This document shows positions 47,539 through 59,859 of a stretch of DNA of 64,000 nt, piece by piece. Source of the DNA: Rhynchonema sp. JSB1_4 (taxonomy: Eukaryota > Nematoda > Chromadorea > Monhysterida > Xyalidae). Under the pieces are notes generated by a model. That model ran no database searches, was not told the DNA's origin, and saw only the letters and a list, made by a program, of their open reading frames with translations. Location of the stretch: positions 1 through 64,000 of the forward strand of contig JASAMV010003993.1 in the NCBI GenBank assembly GCA_030248065.1, read 5' to 3'. A program made the position numbers and the translations under genes. Position 1 is the stretch's first letter; the number at the start of each line of letters is the position of its first letter.

Positions 47539-50413
47539 ATGCTTCTGAAACTAATTGGTGGTCAGTTCTTATTTTATTTTAATTTGTTATTTATTCTGTA
47601 ACTTACGTATCGCTAATTTACAGCGTTGCTACTATCGCTACCACCAACATGTTGTCAACGTGACCTTACCAGTTTCGAACAGGGCGTGCGGGAGGTGCAT
47701 CGAAGGTTCACAACACTCTCACCGGAAGTGAAGAAAGACATTCTCAGGGTATAATCAATTTTGCTTCTTGTAATAGAGTTGGACACGTGTTTGTTCGTAT
47801 CCACGATCACTTTCAGCCAAAATTGGACCCGGTACTGCGTATAAGTATTCAATTATTAGATAATTAGGCAATTCTAACTTTAGCTACGTTTGGATGCCTG
47901 AATGTCAAGGCCAATGCTAACAGTGACCCCGATGAACGCGACACAGGATTGGAGATTATTTTAATTTCTGCCCGTTTCAGCGATTTCACGGTCAAATCGA
48001 TGCAGCTAAATTCCATCAATTCGAAATCGTGACCACCACAAGCACACAACGGCCATTGGCACCGTCGTTGGCGGATGTGATCAAACAATTGAGGGAGTCA
48101 ACGACACCTGTGAGTTGGGTGGTGCACTCGCACTGACGATGACCTGGTGCACCGCCCGTCCGTGAAAACCGGTCGAAACGGGCAACCAAAACACGTTTGG
48201 ATAACATGACACATGTCGGACGTCATCCGGAGGATAACAAACCCATACATTAATGCGTTTCAAACAAAACTGTTGTGGCCCCATGTAGTTTCATTCTGCA
48301 ACCGTACAAAGCACAAACACAAGTTGAATTGCAACCTAATTGCAACCATAGGTTGAATTTGTCGTATCTATGTTCGAATTTACGCCTGAAGTTTCCACAC
48401 GTAGGCCCCACCGGACAGGGACTCAATGAACAGAATGCGCGCAATCCTATCGACTGGCAACAAGACCAGACAAAGTGATCAGTTGAAGAAACTCAGGGAA
48501 AGATTGGCAGCCATGATTGATAGTGGGCAGGAGTACAAGTTGGTTTGGGATGGGATGCATTGGTGTGGGAAAGCCTAATACTGCCTAAGTAAATTGTGGT
48601 TGACGCAAGTGGTCCGACTTGATTAATTTCCGACTTATCGTATGCCCACCACTTCCCCGTTCTTTCCTGCTCAGACCCGGCCAGTTGCTAGGCACTACTC
48701 CGCCCACAATCGACAACAAAGCCATTGAGGATTGGTTGGTGTCCGATGAAGTGAATCGGGCATTCATGGAATTCTTGGGTGAAACATCACCCGGACGCGG
48801 AGACGAAACTGAGGGCATCGAGAGTGAAGGTTTGTGTTGGATTTTAGGCTTTTGTGACCAGGTAAACTTTTTATTCAATGCTTGATGTACACATCTTGTG
48901 GATCAGAGCCGCGCAGCTGCGTGTCTGTCGCTTTCAATGAAACATTAGGCCTTCTGAAAGCTGATAGAGCGTCCTCAATATTTTGTGGAGTTGATTCCAC
49001 GTTACCTTTCTCACGTGCTTATGCTATAATGCACGATGTAGTAAATTGCCAACATATTATCACATTTAGACTTCAAATCGGGCGAGTTCCATCGCGCGAA
49101 CGTTGACAGCACCATGCTGTTGTCGGTGCTGGAAAGCGAGCTGAACAACGTGTTTGTCGAGCCGGTCAGGGAGAACTTTCTGGAAAAAGTCGCGTCGATT
49201 GCGATGGAATCAGATTCATCATCATCACCGGAGGAAATGATTTGGGATATGATGTTGAAAGTGGGTTTGAATAGCGGACAGCCCAGCCCGCGTGTGTTCT
49301 GGGGGTCACCTGGTACCACATACGGTACATTCGTGCTGACGATGTCCTGGTGCACCGCCGTTCTGCGAAAACAGGTCGAAACGGATGACCACAAACTCGC
49401 TGCAGGTTTCACATGATTTCGCACAACTGATATGCGAGCCGATAACAAGCGTGGTGATCGGATGAAATCTGTCTCAGTCACGTGACAGTTTGAATTTTTA
49501 GATGTGACCAGCCAGCCTAAAAGTTGTTTCCAGACCACCGTGAATGATCTTTTAGACATTGACATTAATGGCGCCCGTAAAAATGGAATCATCTTTCACT
49601 GAAAAAACTGACGTTTGACCAAGATTAGATCCGCGATCTGATCCGATTACCAAGTTTAATACACCGCTTTCCACAATTCTTAGCAATCGTTCACCCGCCT
49701 GATCTTTTTAGGAGAACGGTGACAAGGCAAAGGAAGAAGGCCTGGACCCAGCTTCAGCGGCAAGTCGCCTGCCCGGATTCGGGTCGCTGCCAAAGGAGGG
49801 GGTGTCATTCAAAACGCGACGGCGTGGTCAGGACATTATCGAGCTCCCGACGAGTTTCCTTGAACGGGCTGAATTGGTTAATGATGTACACCCAAATGGG
49901 GATACGACCACAACAACATCGACACCAACTACCAGATTGACCACAAAACTACCACCAACAACAACCACAACCAAGGCCACAGCTGCTGTAGCTGGCAGCG
50001 CGCTGCGTTTCGGCGGTGACGAACCAGTAGAGTTGCCACCGGTCGTATTCAGACGAGCGCTGTTTGTCGATGGCGTGTACAACCCGAACACGAACACTGA
50101 TGATGCGCCTGTCACCACCACTTCATCGACCGCGACCACAATCACGACCACCAACCCGTACGTCCGTCTGGGCTCGACGTTTCTGCCGCGATTCCACTTT
50201 CCCGGCCACATCGTCAAAGCGCAACAACCAACTACGGGTGGGGATGCACGCAACCCGAGGGAACTTTTGCCAGAAACAGTGGCCGGTGTGAGATTTGAGG
50301 AATCAGAGGCCCTTAGACAGGTCTACGAGTTGACAGGTGGACTCAGTGATGCGACCAGGAATTGGCTCGTTTCATACTACCCCGAGCACAGAAGAAGACA
50401 GGACTCTAGGTGA
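47539..50413 (+). CDS. secreted Thr-rich protein, family not recognised
   Basis: Seven exons (47539-47557, 47624-47748, 47981-48109, 48405-48538, 48675-48829, 49070-49260, 49712-50413) join in frame to 484 residues. The N-terminus is a signal peptide (MLLKLIALLLSLPPTCCQ) with the first intron inside it. Then come charged helical stretches (LSPEVKKDILRRF; LKKLRERLAAMI; SVLESELNNVFVEPVRENFLEKV), a Ser/Asp patch, and in the last exon a Thr/Pro-rich mucin-like segment (about 49900-49985 and 50100-50155) suited to O-glycosylation. The C-terminus is basic (EHRRRQDSR). There is no transmembrane helix at the end, so the protein is likely released. No function is offered. Introns 3 and 6 contain copies of the GACGATG...GAAAACAGGTCGAAAC repeat, and intron 6 also has a palindromic element. 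Confidence 0.75.
48122..48188 (+). repeat. GACGATG...GAAAACAGGTCGAAAC repeat, best copy
   Basis: This 60-65 base unit reads GCACTGACGATGACCTGGTG, then ACCGCCCGTCCGTGAAAACC and GGTCGAAACGGGCAACC. Other copies lie at about 1482-1534, 3719-3860 (split by an insertion), 7129-7176, 23261-23312, 33735-33790, 36147-36185 (reverse) and 49334-49392, all in introns. It has a CTGACGA...CGAAAC pattern. Confidence 0.75.
49334..49392 (+). repeat. GACGATG...GAAAACAGGTCGAAAC repeat copy
   Basis: GCTGACGATGTCCTGGTGCA, then CCGCCGTTCTGCGAAAACAG and GTCGAAACGGATGACCA. It is just downstream of exon 6 of the secreted Thr-rich gene, 1.2 kb from the previous copy. Confidence 0.72.
49444..49664. mobile_element. palindromic repeat (AACTTGGTGA family)
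   Basis: The left side reads GTGGTGATCGGAT and CTCAGTCACGTGACAGT. The right side reads GACGTTTGACCAAG and GATCCGATTACCAAGTTTAAT. The inner part has GACCAGCCAGCCTAAAAGTTG. It lies in intron 6 of the secreted Thr-rich gene. Confidence 0.72.
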
Positions 50414-53095
50414 TCAATTTATTAATTGATTAGTGATTTAGTGATGTTCAAATTTCTAATCAGCTGTTCTCATTCTCAATGCTGTGCAGTTCGTTTACGA
50501 TTATTGTAATTGTGTCTTTTGCATTTGAATAAGGTTGCACATGTCGAACTAAATGCACGAGCGCCTTTGACGACCGACCGTTGTTCACCCACCTGATAAC
50601 TTTCTGCTGGTATATTTCTGCACGACGAGCAGTCATAAGACGTAAACAATCGTATTTTAAAATGACCAGTGCGCCAAAATGCACATAATCTAAGATTGCG
50701 TGTGTGAGCGCAACTATACAACCACCAGGGTTGTGAGAAAGTCGACCCTTAATGTGAGATATAGCAGATCCGTAAATAATTAATGAACAAACGAGATACA
50801 GCACGATGCTGGCAATGAGAATCGCACGCCACGCTCGAAAGTGAAGAAATTGTTCTTTTCCTGGTCACGTCACCTGAATATGCTCTGATTCACACTTTAG
50901 GGCTATAGGAAAGCTTCCTTATGCTCACGTGCGCGACACACGCGTTCCGACGATTTCACAAAAAAAAGCATTTTTTAAATTCTTTTCAACAAACTATCTG
51001 AGCGGCCCCAGCTCGATACTGATGACGCTGATGACCGGTCCGTAACCCCGACCTATTTTTATGAGCACTTCTTCTATATTTGTTTAACCAGCGCACATTG
51101 TGCCAAGTGGCACCCTCTTATGCCCCCATCTGCACGCGTACGTGTCGTGCTCAAGAGGCACCGAAAAGAAAAACTTTGCATGTTTCCCGGTCGTAACGCA
51201 TTTTTAATTCGGCTCCATGGTTCTTCTGGAATACAGTATTCTTGTTTGCTTCAACTACTACTGAGACCATATTTTGAGGTTGTGGGCAAAGCAGAAATAT
51301 TAGGCATACAGTCGACGCATAATCAATTCAATTCTGAGCTACAAAGATTTTTTACACCCCAATCCTGCCGCAAAATTTGTTTCTGCCGAATGGTGCATCC
51401 GCTCTTTTTATTGCTGGTAATCAAGTCCGAGTGCAGGCAAGAATGCATATTTGAATGTCGTCGGTAACTGCTGCACAAGGAGTACATACAGGACGACCAC
51501 TAATGAGAATTTTTTGGCGATCATGATTTGAAAAAGGTACCCCGACCCGGAGCCGTTTGAATGACGTCATTATTGAGCTGAATCACATTTTGGTCCTTCG
51601 CTTTTTTGTTTATTCCGCATTGGAATCCTCCGTTGCTTTGCACATTTGACGTGGTTGATAATCCGGGCAGCAGCACAACAACCATGGCATTAAGTTGTAA
51701 ACAAGCCTCATATTGTCGTAATTCTTGAGCCCGTGGTTCAAATTCATGCGTGTCTATGTTTAGCCACACCCATGGCGGGTTCACATTGGTACAAATGTTG
51801 CGCGGGCATGGTTTGTTCAGATCGGTTATATACCCATCCTGCGAGCTTCGTCGGTTTTAGCCCTTTAGGTGTACCATCATGATCCAGAGGAAGCAATAAA
51901 AACTATGTCACGAACTAACAGTCCACAAGCGTGCATTTGTGCGAATATATATAGCTCAGCACTGTACCGCCGGGCGTAAATCTCTGTGTCCAGCATTTAT
52001 AAAATGGTCCTGAACATATTTTTTCCTCACCTTTTTTCTCCACAAGATTATGTTTTTACGTTCATGGTGTCGGTAAAATTGAAAATGAGCAGTTTTTGAG
52101 TCCATGCCTGTAACCGTGACCGGGTATCCCTGTACCCAATAATCCCGTTTTCTGACTATGAATATATACAACGCTCACACCCAACGTGCGAATGGCCTCA
52201 TTTCGATCCGGGGTCACTCGAGTGCGCTTTTGTTCGAGTGTTCCCTCCTGTGTGCACAATGAATCACATCGGCGACATCTTCGTCAAAAGAACATCGTCA
52301 CTCAAAACCTATCTAGATCGACCTTTTTCCAATCCTTCAGAATTCGATTTGGATTAGCGCCATTAAGGTCGCAGCTTCTGCTCAGTTTAATCATCGTTAT
52401 ACGAGGTTCCAAACGAGTTATGTAATATACATGCCAAGGCTGTTGGGTGTTTGTCACGTGTTGGCTCAAAAATGAATGGTTTTGACGAAAGTCACGGACA
52501 AAAAAGCAATGGAGGTTTAAGTGCAAACGACATGTCTTGCACACGGGTTCTTTTAGTGGGACCAGGGTCACGTACCTATCTATGTATCACGATGAATCCA
52601 TTTTCATGTTTTTCTAACAGGATTTGCCACATTGCCTGCGGGCGTTTGCATTCACCTGGCACTGGAGGTGCAAAAACTCAAATAAATAAAAATAAATAAA
52701 TGTATATCTACTTACTTACTGTTAGTTGTATTTTTAAGCACCTGAAATGTTTTAAGCATTGGCCAACGAATTTGATGGTTTCATCCTCGTCCCTTTACAT
52801 CATCAACTGTGGCTGCCTAAAATTTACGTGCCATTTCAAGTCATATAGTTTTTGACACAAAAAGTCGCACGAAGAGCTGTCTTGTGACGGACGTCTGATA
52901 AAACTTCAAGTAAATAAACATGCGTGCCCATATGTTTGCATGTTTGTCATGACCGTTTTCAGATGCCAACGATGCTTTCAGTATGGATTTATGACTCAAC
53001 GCAAGCACTGAATCCCCTGATTCGGCAAATTATGTTGGCCGTCTAAATTTTAATGAATCGTAGCCCATGAATAGTGAATAGCAGTAGCCGATAGC
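50414..53095. other. intergenic, no gene seen
   Basis: This 2.7-kb gap separates the secreted Thr-rich gene from the globin gene, both on the plus strand. No exon string or strong repeat was recognised. Upstream regulatory sequence for the globin gene is likely but not identifiable by eye. Confidence 0.45.
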
Positions 53096-54295
53096 ATGAA
53101 TCGAGTGTCGAAAATGTTCAAGAGACTCGTTCAGAAGAACGCGAACGGAGCGAATGGCAGCAAATCAGTGAACCACCGATGCGAACCATTGATCACCGAT
53201 CTCGAGACGCACATGCCGTTCGGCAATGAAGAACCCTGGGCACCGAACAAAGGTATCCAAGGACAATTATACTACATAGAGTTGTTTTTCTATCCGCGAC
53301 TGTAACTGAAAAATGTATAGACATCAATGAACCATGTTTGTGACGTTGACCCGCTATTAGGTTGGAAGCTTGTATGTCTGTGGTGGGTCAGTCAGACAGA
53401 ATTAGGAAATGGCAAAGCTTCAGTCCTCTCATGTATAGTTTAATGCACGCTCAGGGTTTTATGGCCTGTTGGTTTCATTTTATTGTGACCTCGGACAAAG
53501 TGAGCCAGCAAAAACGAAACGTTCATTAACCATTCTGACTGACATTGTCAATATTCTTCCACAAAAGCCGGAAACATTTCCCCGATGGTGCGCCTTCAAT
53601 TGCGATGACAGTTTCATGAGATCTTCCTTCCTGATCGACCTTCCTCGCACTCATCATTTGCAGATGAGATCGAGCTTCTTCGGCAAAGTTGGCTTGACGA
53701 CAACAGCGAGCTGTTCGCTTTTCAACGTGAATTCGGCGAAGACATATTCGAGTACATTTTCGATCACGCACCCGAAGTCAAACGGCTGTTCCCCGAGGCT
53801 GAGTCGTACGGGCCGAACTGGAAACAGAACCCGCGCTTTCGACGACAGATACTCAGATTCGTACAGGTCGGTCAATATTGTGAATGTGGGACAGGAAAGT
53901 CTATTGGGGGTATGAAACGTGATGCTAGGAGACTGCCTGTGAAGACCTCACTCTGGTGCACACTCATTCGGATGGCTTCCTTGACAATTCAGGTAATCGA
54001 AGAAACGTTGCGTCTGATGGAGCACCCGGACGAGCTAGACCAGTACCTATACGACATCGGGGCGGCGCACGTCAAGTACACGCCACGGGGGTTCCATGCC
54101 GGAATGTGGAAGACATTCAAGCAAGGTATCGACTACGCGATGGCCTTGCGCTGTCAGGCAACGGTCGACTGTGCCGATCGCAGACAAGAAGCACAGGCGT
54201 TATGGGCCCAGCTCAGCGTGTCGATCGTGCAGAAAATGTACGTCGGATTCGCTGAAACATTAGTGATGGAATTCTGCGCACTGAATTGTGCGTGA
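53096..54295 (+). CDS. globin
   Basis: A haem-binding globin of 220 residues from three exons (53096-53252, 53664-53866, 53993-54295), exactly in frame. An N-terminal extension of about 50 residues precedes the A helix (EIELLRQSWLDD). The CD region (IFDHAPEVKRLFPEA) and E helix (NPRFRRQILRFV) are clear, with Gln at the likely distal E7 site. The proximal His is in GAAHVKYTPRGFH. Helices G and H run to MYVGFAETLVMEFC. The second intron lies in the E helix, as in some invertebrate and neuroglobin-like genes. The extension and Cys-rich tail (ALNCA) suggest a nematode-type or neuroglobin-like globin more than an oxygen-storage myoglobin. Role could be O2 or redox sensing (inference). Confidence 0.92.
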
Positions 54296-55027
54296 AACAT
54301 CATGCATCGGGTTGCGTTCGTGTGACCCATATGAAAGCTTACAGGATTAAATCGGAAACGGACACTTAGATACCCAGCCCGCAGATTGGCCAAGTCACGT
54401 GACCAACGTTGCGTCGTCTTAGAAGGGGTTTGAGGTTCAGCGAAAGCGCCGATGCGATTTTTTAGGCAGTACACGTTAAACATACCCAGAAGCCTATAAA
54501 CGCATTTTCAACGCTTGCAGGTCCTGTTATTCCGGATCCGGAACGAAATGTCACGCAACCCAAAGTACTATCACGAGCTGTATTTCAGTGTCCGGTATCC
54601 GAGTAAATTTTGCCTAAACAATTAGGTTCAACCCAAGAAAGCTTCCAAATTCCCATGCAAAATCCATTTTTTGTTGTGAAATCATTAGCCATTTAACATT
54701 ATGTATGTATCCATTCTATTGCTGTTGTCATTTTTAAACTCATTCCGGAAGTTGTGAGTGAATACCGCTGGTCATATGTTGCAATGCTTGATTTTTGACC
54801 TGACTGAAAGCAAATGTAAACGTTTTACATGTGTGCTTGGAGTATGCATGAAAATTACAGAAAACATTTGTTTGCCACTGGAACCAGAAGCACGTAATGC
54901 AGATTCCACAGTTTTTCGGTGGCTTGAATTAAAAGTTGTTTATTTCTGAAACATAAAATAAAGTGCATCATTTTTGTGATAAAATTTTATCATCTTTCTG
55001 ATCACCGTACCGTGACTCGATCCAACC
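54296..55027. other. intergenic spacer
   Basis: This 0.7-kb spacer starts with a TGAAACATCA 10-mer overlapping the globin stop codon. A GTCACGTGACCAA half-palindrome at about 54394-54406 resembles the termini of the palindromic repeat family. No gene was seen. Confidence 0.45.
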
Positions 55028-55590
55028 ATGACGTCGCACTGTTTTCTATCAATTTTGCTGTTTGTGATTTGTCATCCAATCGATTGTGAACGTGAACCAC
55101 TGCGCGATGATTATTCAGTGTCCGCTGACAACAAGATCACGGAAATGCCCTTGCCATCGGTTCGTAGGTGAATTTGTTTGTGAAAAGAGTCGAAAATGCC
55201 TTCTTGAAACATCATAGAAAGGTATGGAAGACGATAAGTTGAAAGCGAAACGCGAGACCAGTGGCGGATCAGGAGCTATTCAGGTGGACCCGAATTTACC
55301 ACAAGTGAGTGGGCAGGCTGTTGCTTTTCCAGACTGAAACAAAAAAATCAAGTAAACAATTGCATGAAACATCATTACAGAAAGGCATGACCGACCGAGA
55401 TACGGAGACATCAATCAATATTGGCAATGGCATGCGCATCAAACTGCACATTCCAGCCGGCACCCGGGTTGAGCTGACCGACAGATTCAATGAAACATCA
55501 GCCGATCCGGATCGATCCAGTGCGCGTGTTCCCTGTATGACTGTGATCTTATCAGCTGTGTTTTATAGCATATGCATGATGTGTGTCTGA
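55028..55590 (+). CDS. small secreted protein A of a local family
   Basis: Three exons (55028-55159, 55218-55304, 55381-55590) give 142 residues. There is a signal peptide (MTSHCFLSILLFVICHPIDC), an acidic propeptide-like part, a dibasic site (KAKRET), then the shared core MRIKLHIPAGTRVELTD with a downstream N-glycosylation site (NETS). The end is hydrophobic (CMTVILSAVFYSICMMC), which could be a GPI-attachment signal or a membrane tail. Exon 1 ends LPS in phase 0 and exon 2 starts KGMEDDK, exactly as in the paralogue at 59860-60505. The function is unknown. Confidence 0.72.
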
Positions 55591-56320
55591 TATCAGGAAA
55601 ATTAAGGCTTGAATTTTATATACAGTATGTCCATCAAACTTCAGTAAATGTCAAACCTTTTACGGATTGTTTGTTTTTTGTATTGTTTCAGTCAAGTAAA
55701 GAACCGGGGGGTGGAAGATGAACTGTGAACTATGAGGAACAGAATTGATCGAGATGAATGCTTTTGACAACCGGTCAGTACTTAATAATCAGCGCTGGAG
55801 AAGGTCCTAGATTAGATGAAGAATCTGGGATTATCTGTGATGATGATTATTTTTAGCCTGCAAAACGTTGGAAAAAATCCCTCGAAAACTGTTAGGAAAG
55901 TAACGTGGAAAAGGTTGTGTCTAATCATCTCAAAAATGGACAGTCGATGATCACGCAGCCATTCACAAATATCGCACACACACATCTCCATTTCAGTTTC
56001 TGTGTTTTGCGCATCGAGTTTGGCCAGAGCCAGGCGGCATCGACTGAATGCATGTACAATGATGGTTAATTGACTCAATCCATGAAATCAGAATCAAGCA
56101 ATCACCGTCTGTGCAACCTTTTTTTCCACGCAACATTTCTAGCAGTTTTCGACAAATTTTTTCCAACGTTTTACATGCTAAAAATTATCATCATCACAGA
56201 TAACCCCAGTTTTGCCTCTAATGTAGGGTCTCAGCCTAGTTGGCATTTATTTGCATCAGCAGAAATCTTCTAAAGCTTATTTTCACGAAATACAACTATT
56301 GCCATTTATGTTGCAATAAA
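55591..56320. other. intergenic spacer with a short local duplication
   Basis: A 30-40 base segment containing AAAATTATCATCATCACAGA at about 56179-56200 is repeated in inverted orientation near 55834-55856 (TCTGTGATGATGATTATTTT). Both flank stretches like TCCAACGTTT/AAACGTTGGA. This is a spaced inverted repeat of about 370 bp overall. No gene was seen. Confidence 0.5.
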
Positions 56321-59300
56321 ATGCATTCCGTTGGAGTGAAACCGGGATCAGGCGGGAGGAAAAAAGAAAAGGAAACAGCGGCGGGTATAACAGAAAGTCG
56401 GTTACCTTCTTTCAACTTGAAAGCGAAAAATTTTTGTGAACTTTAGATACGTGCGAAGTCGGAGATAAGTTATCGGTTGTGTGGTCATTCACCATTCCGA
56501 CAGGAAGACAGACATTTTTGGCACAGTGCAAAAAGGGTGACGTCGTTACACTGCAAAGAATCATCGGATACAATAAAACAAGATCTCATGACATTTGGAA
56601 TGTGAAAACTGCCAAAAACGAAGAAGGTATGTAACAATGAGCACATTCACTGGAAAGAAGAACCATGGAAAGTAATAATATGATCTTTACACTTGAGGTC
56701 TGATCAACCCATTCTATTTGCTGCCGGAGCCTGACTTCAAAAGCCCGTCAATAGTGAACAGCGCGCGATGGTTCGTCGGCAAAATCGGTCCGATTGAGGC
56801 GTCAATGTTGCTCGATCGCGACAGCAATGGACGAAAAAATTGGTGTGGTTGAATCAATCGACTCTTCAGTCAATCAATCAATCAATGACCTGCACAGGTG
56901 CATTGTGTGCGAGCCACCCGAATACGAATGTGCTGGTCAATGGAACGAGCTGTTGATGTTGATTCGTACATACACGGGCAGCGAACGGTCGCGATTTCTC
57001 GGATTCACACAGCAGATCGTGAGTGTCACTTTGATCACCAGTCGGGACCCGTGCCTACGGCCCGGCTACCCCCCCCCCCCCGAAGACCCGTTAGCATACC
57101 CAAAGCTACCCGTGAAATTGACCCGCCCGCCCTTCCGAGGGAGGGAGCCACATACATACACACATACATACACACATACGTCTTCCTGTTTTAGTAGTAT
57201 AGATGTGACGAATCAACAAAGCACCATTCGTTCAGAGTGATCCAAGCAAACAGCCACCGGAGGATCACTTGCCGAGCGACAGTCGTGAGCCAGCGCCATT
57301 GGTGGTCTATCTGCGAATACGACGTCACGACGATGGTGCGAATGGGTTGATTAGTTATTATCGATCACTGGTGTGATCTGATCCATTTGATTCAATCGAA
57401 CTCAGGTCGATATTACGTATTTGATTCACACTATTCGCTCATGTGTCTCATGGACAACATCCTTGGTGCGAACAAAGATATGGCCGTGAACATTGATAGA
57501 AACGGCAATAGAATTGGTGGGCCACTTGTGAGATTTGTTGAATAATTTGATAATGAATTTGATTGCTTCGGTGATCGTACCACAATACAAGGTGCCAATC
57601 TCTATGTACCGGACTATCTGTCGTTGGAAAGCCCGGTCGATTGGCCAGTATTCAACTCGCTCGCACCACCGCTCGAGTATGGCAAATATATTCAAGTGGG
57701 TCCTATATAGCAAATTGATCGTTACGGAACGAAAAAGAATAATTCAAAATTTCTCAGGAAGCAAACGCAATCGTACCAAACATGATTATTGTCGATAAAA
57801 CCATTGATACAACGAAGTACAGAATAGTCGAAGAGAAGTTTGAGAAGGGCAATTTTGCACAGGCAGTGTGCGTGCAGGTAAAGCACGGTGATTCCTGTTC
57901 TCATGCTGTCGATTTCAAAGGTTCCATTTTTCAAGCTGCGCAAAACCGAACAAAGTGACGGCATGCACAAAATATGTGTGTCCTCCCGAGCCACATACGA
58001 ATTCTCACAGACAACACACATCAACCTCTTTAGACAGCGCAAACACGGTTGTTTGAATGAGATCAGGATTAATTTTTTTGTGAATTTTAAACAATTACAG
58101 TATTACATGCAAATCTCACTGGCATTGTATGTATAGGTGCACCAGTGGATGCATACGTGACCAATTGTGACGACCAGACAGGAGTGATTGTTGATGGGTC
58201 ATTGGATCAGCCATGGATCATGTGTTTGAAACGAATTAGTGAACAAAAGCTCATTTATGGTTGGGTTCTGCAAATTGTAATAGATACAAATTGTTGGGCA
58301 AACATTGCTAACAAACTCAGGCATTCGGGATGCGATACAAACGCTGGAGAAATTGCGGTTCGTGACCGTCAAGGGTCACAACTATTTGACGAAGATCTTC
58401 CAATATCGAACAGGTCAGCAGCAGCACACGACAGTCAGTGATAGATAAAAATCGAACCGTTTATATTTCAAACGCAGGCAGTCGCAGTCACGGATTCAAC
58501 ATTTTGATGGAATGGGCGGGTGACATTCGATTGAATCGCGTGCTCTCTGAGCGCAAATCACGTGGACTGCAGTTGAGTGTGAGGGGACTGACGGAGGTCT
58601 GCTATCAGGTAAGGATGATTAGTACTTTAGTTGATTGTTACATCTTCTGTGTAACTGTGGTTGGTGAACCATATTCAGGTGGCAGCCGCCATGTGCTATC
58701 TTGAAGCAAATGGTCTGTATCACGGTCAACTGAGCGGTTCGAATGTTCAGGTGCCCAACGTATTATGAAAATGAATTTTTATGACAAAAATACTATCGGC
58801 TTTCAACACTTCTCGATGAAACATCAGGTGCGCAGTGACGCGTTCGGATCGATGACAGTGAAAGTGTGCGACTTCTATCTGTACGCGCGTGCGCTCAACA
58901 ACGACAGGCAGCTGTTTGAGCGACAGTACGAACAACAAAAAGTGAGTGCATGTTTCTCAAAACCATGGACAAAACTGCGAATGAAACATCAACTGTCAGC
59001 ATACAGCTGCAATGGCGTCACATGTCACCCGAGTCGCATTCGTCAGGCGAATTCACTATCAAATCTGACGTTTGGTCGTATGGTGTGTTGATGAGTGAGG
59101 TGTTCGCTCATGGAAAACAGCCATTCGATGGTGTGAACGATGCACGAGATCTGGCACGACGACTGAGCGAAAGGGTAATCGATCGTATAATTACATTAGC
59201 CATCAGCCAATGAATCAGTCAAATCATCAGTCAGACCATCGCTCTGCACGTGCATGACAAATGGCCCAAGTTCGTACAACAATGGATCAAATGGTGCGTG

Positions 59301-59591
59301 TACATTGCTCCCGTCAACAGGCCAACGTTCGACCGAATGTTCAATTTCTTCAACCAGCTGCTGTTTGATTTTGTCAAAGTTGGTGTGTTCATTTGCAAGA
59401 CGAGCGCCAAAATATGCTCAAACTGTACAATAGGTTGATTGCACATTGCTCAGGGACCGAACGCTGCACTGATCGGCCCGTATCAACCACACGCCAAATT
59501 GAATGCCAAACTGCACCTCAGTGCTTCGACCACAGTTGAACAGCTGGGCAGCTGCAATAGATCGCTCTCAGATTCGGTGACTCAAAAATGA
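56321..59591 (+). CDS. CSK-like SH3-SH2-tyrosine kinase, predicted pseudokinase
   Basis: Seventeen exons join in frame to 688 residues. Order: a short basic N-terminus (no Gly at position 2, so no myristoylation site); an SH3-like domain (KKGDVVTLQRI ... GLINPFYLL) in the arrangement of CSK; SH2 opening with WFVGKIGPIEASMLL; a long linker; and a kinase domain near the C-terminus. The SH2 phosphotyrosine Arg appears replaced (IVCE where FLVRE is usual). The kinase keeps a beta-3 Lys (MCLKRIS) and a helix-C Glu candidate (TLEKL). However, HRDLAARN is HGQLSGSN (58679-58750), so the catalytic Asp is missing, and DFG is DFY (58828-58941). SPES and KSDVWSYGVLMSEVF are intact. The C-terminal exon (59454-59591) is the least certain. 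A signalling scaffold role is inferred. A CSK family origin is likely but not proven. Confidence 0.82.
57035..57206 (+). repeat. GACCCGTTAGCATACCC repeat, copy 1 (uninterrupted)
   Basis: It starts CGGGACCCGTGCCTACGGCC, has a C run, then GAAGACCCGTTAGCATACCC and AAAGCTACCCGTGAAATTGA, a (CATA)n tract, and ends CGTCTTCCTGTTTTAGTAGT. It lies in an intron of the CSK-like gene. Confidence 0.8.
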
Positions 59592-59859
59592 GAATTCAAC
59601 GAAGAAAACATTTTCTGGAACTATTGCCAATAATATAATCTGAATATGCTGATTGTGTGAAATGAAATACCTGCGTCGTATTAATCTTAAAGTCGTCGTT
59701 TTATTCTCGGTAATAATGGTGACAGTGCAAAAATACTCAGACAAATTCAAACAATCCAAGGTTGATTATTAACTACTTTCCAACCAAGTAAAGTAAAAAC
59801 GCTTTTCCAACAGCAGCATAATACAGCACGCTTAGTCGCAATCAAGTTTCAATTTTCGT

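Noticed and set aside
51120..51467. Open frame of 115 codons between the secreted Thr-rich gene and the globin gene.
   Set aside because: No recognisable motif, no upstream or downstream exon in phase; likely chance.
57061..57181. Tandem CATA / CACATACA tract considered as a CRISPR-like or satellite array.
   Set aside because: It is a simple tetranucleotide tail of an interspersed repeat with no spacer structure; CRISPR arrays do not occur in animal genomes.
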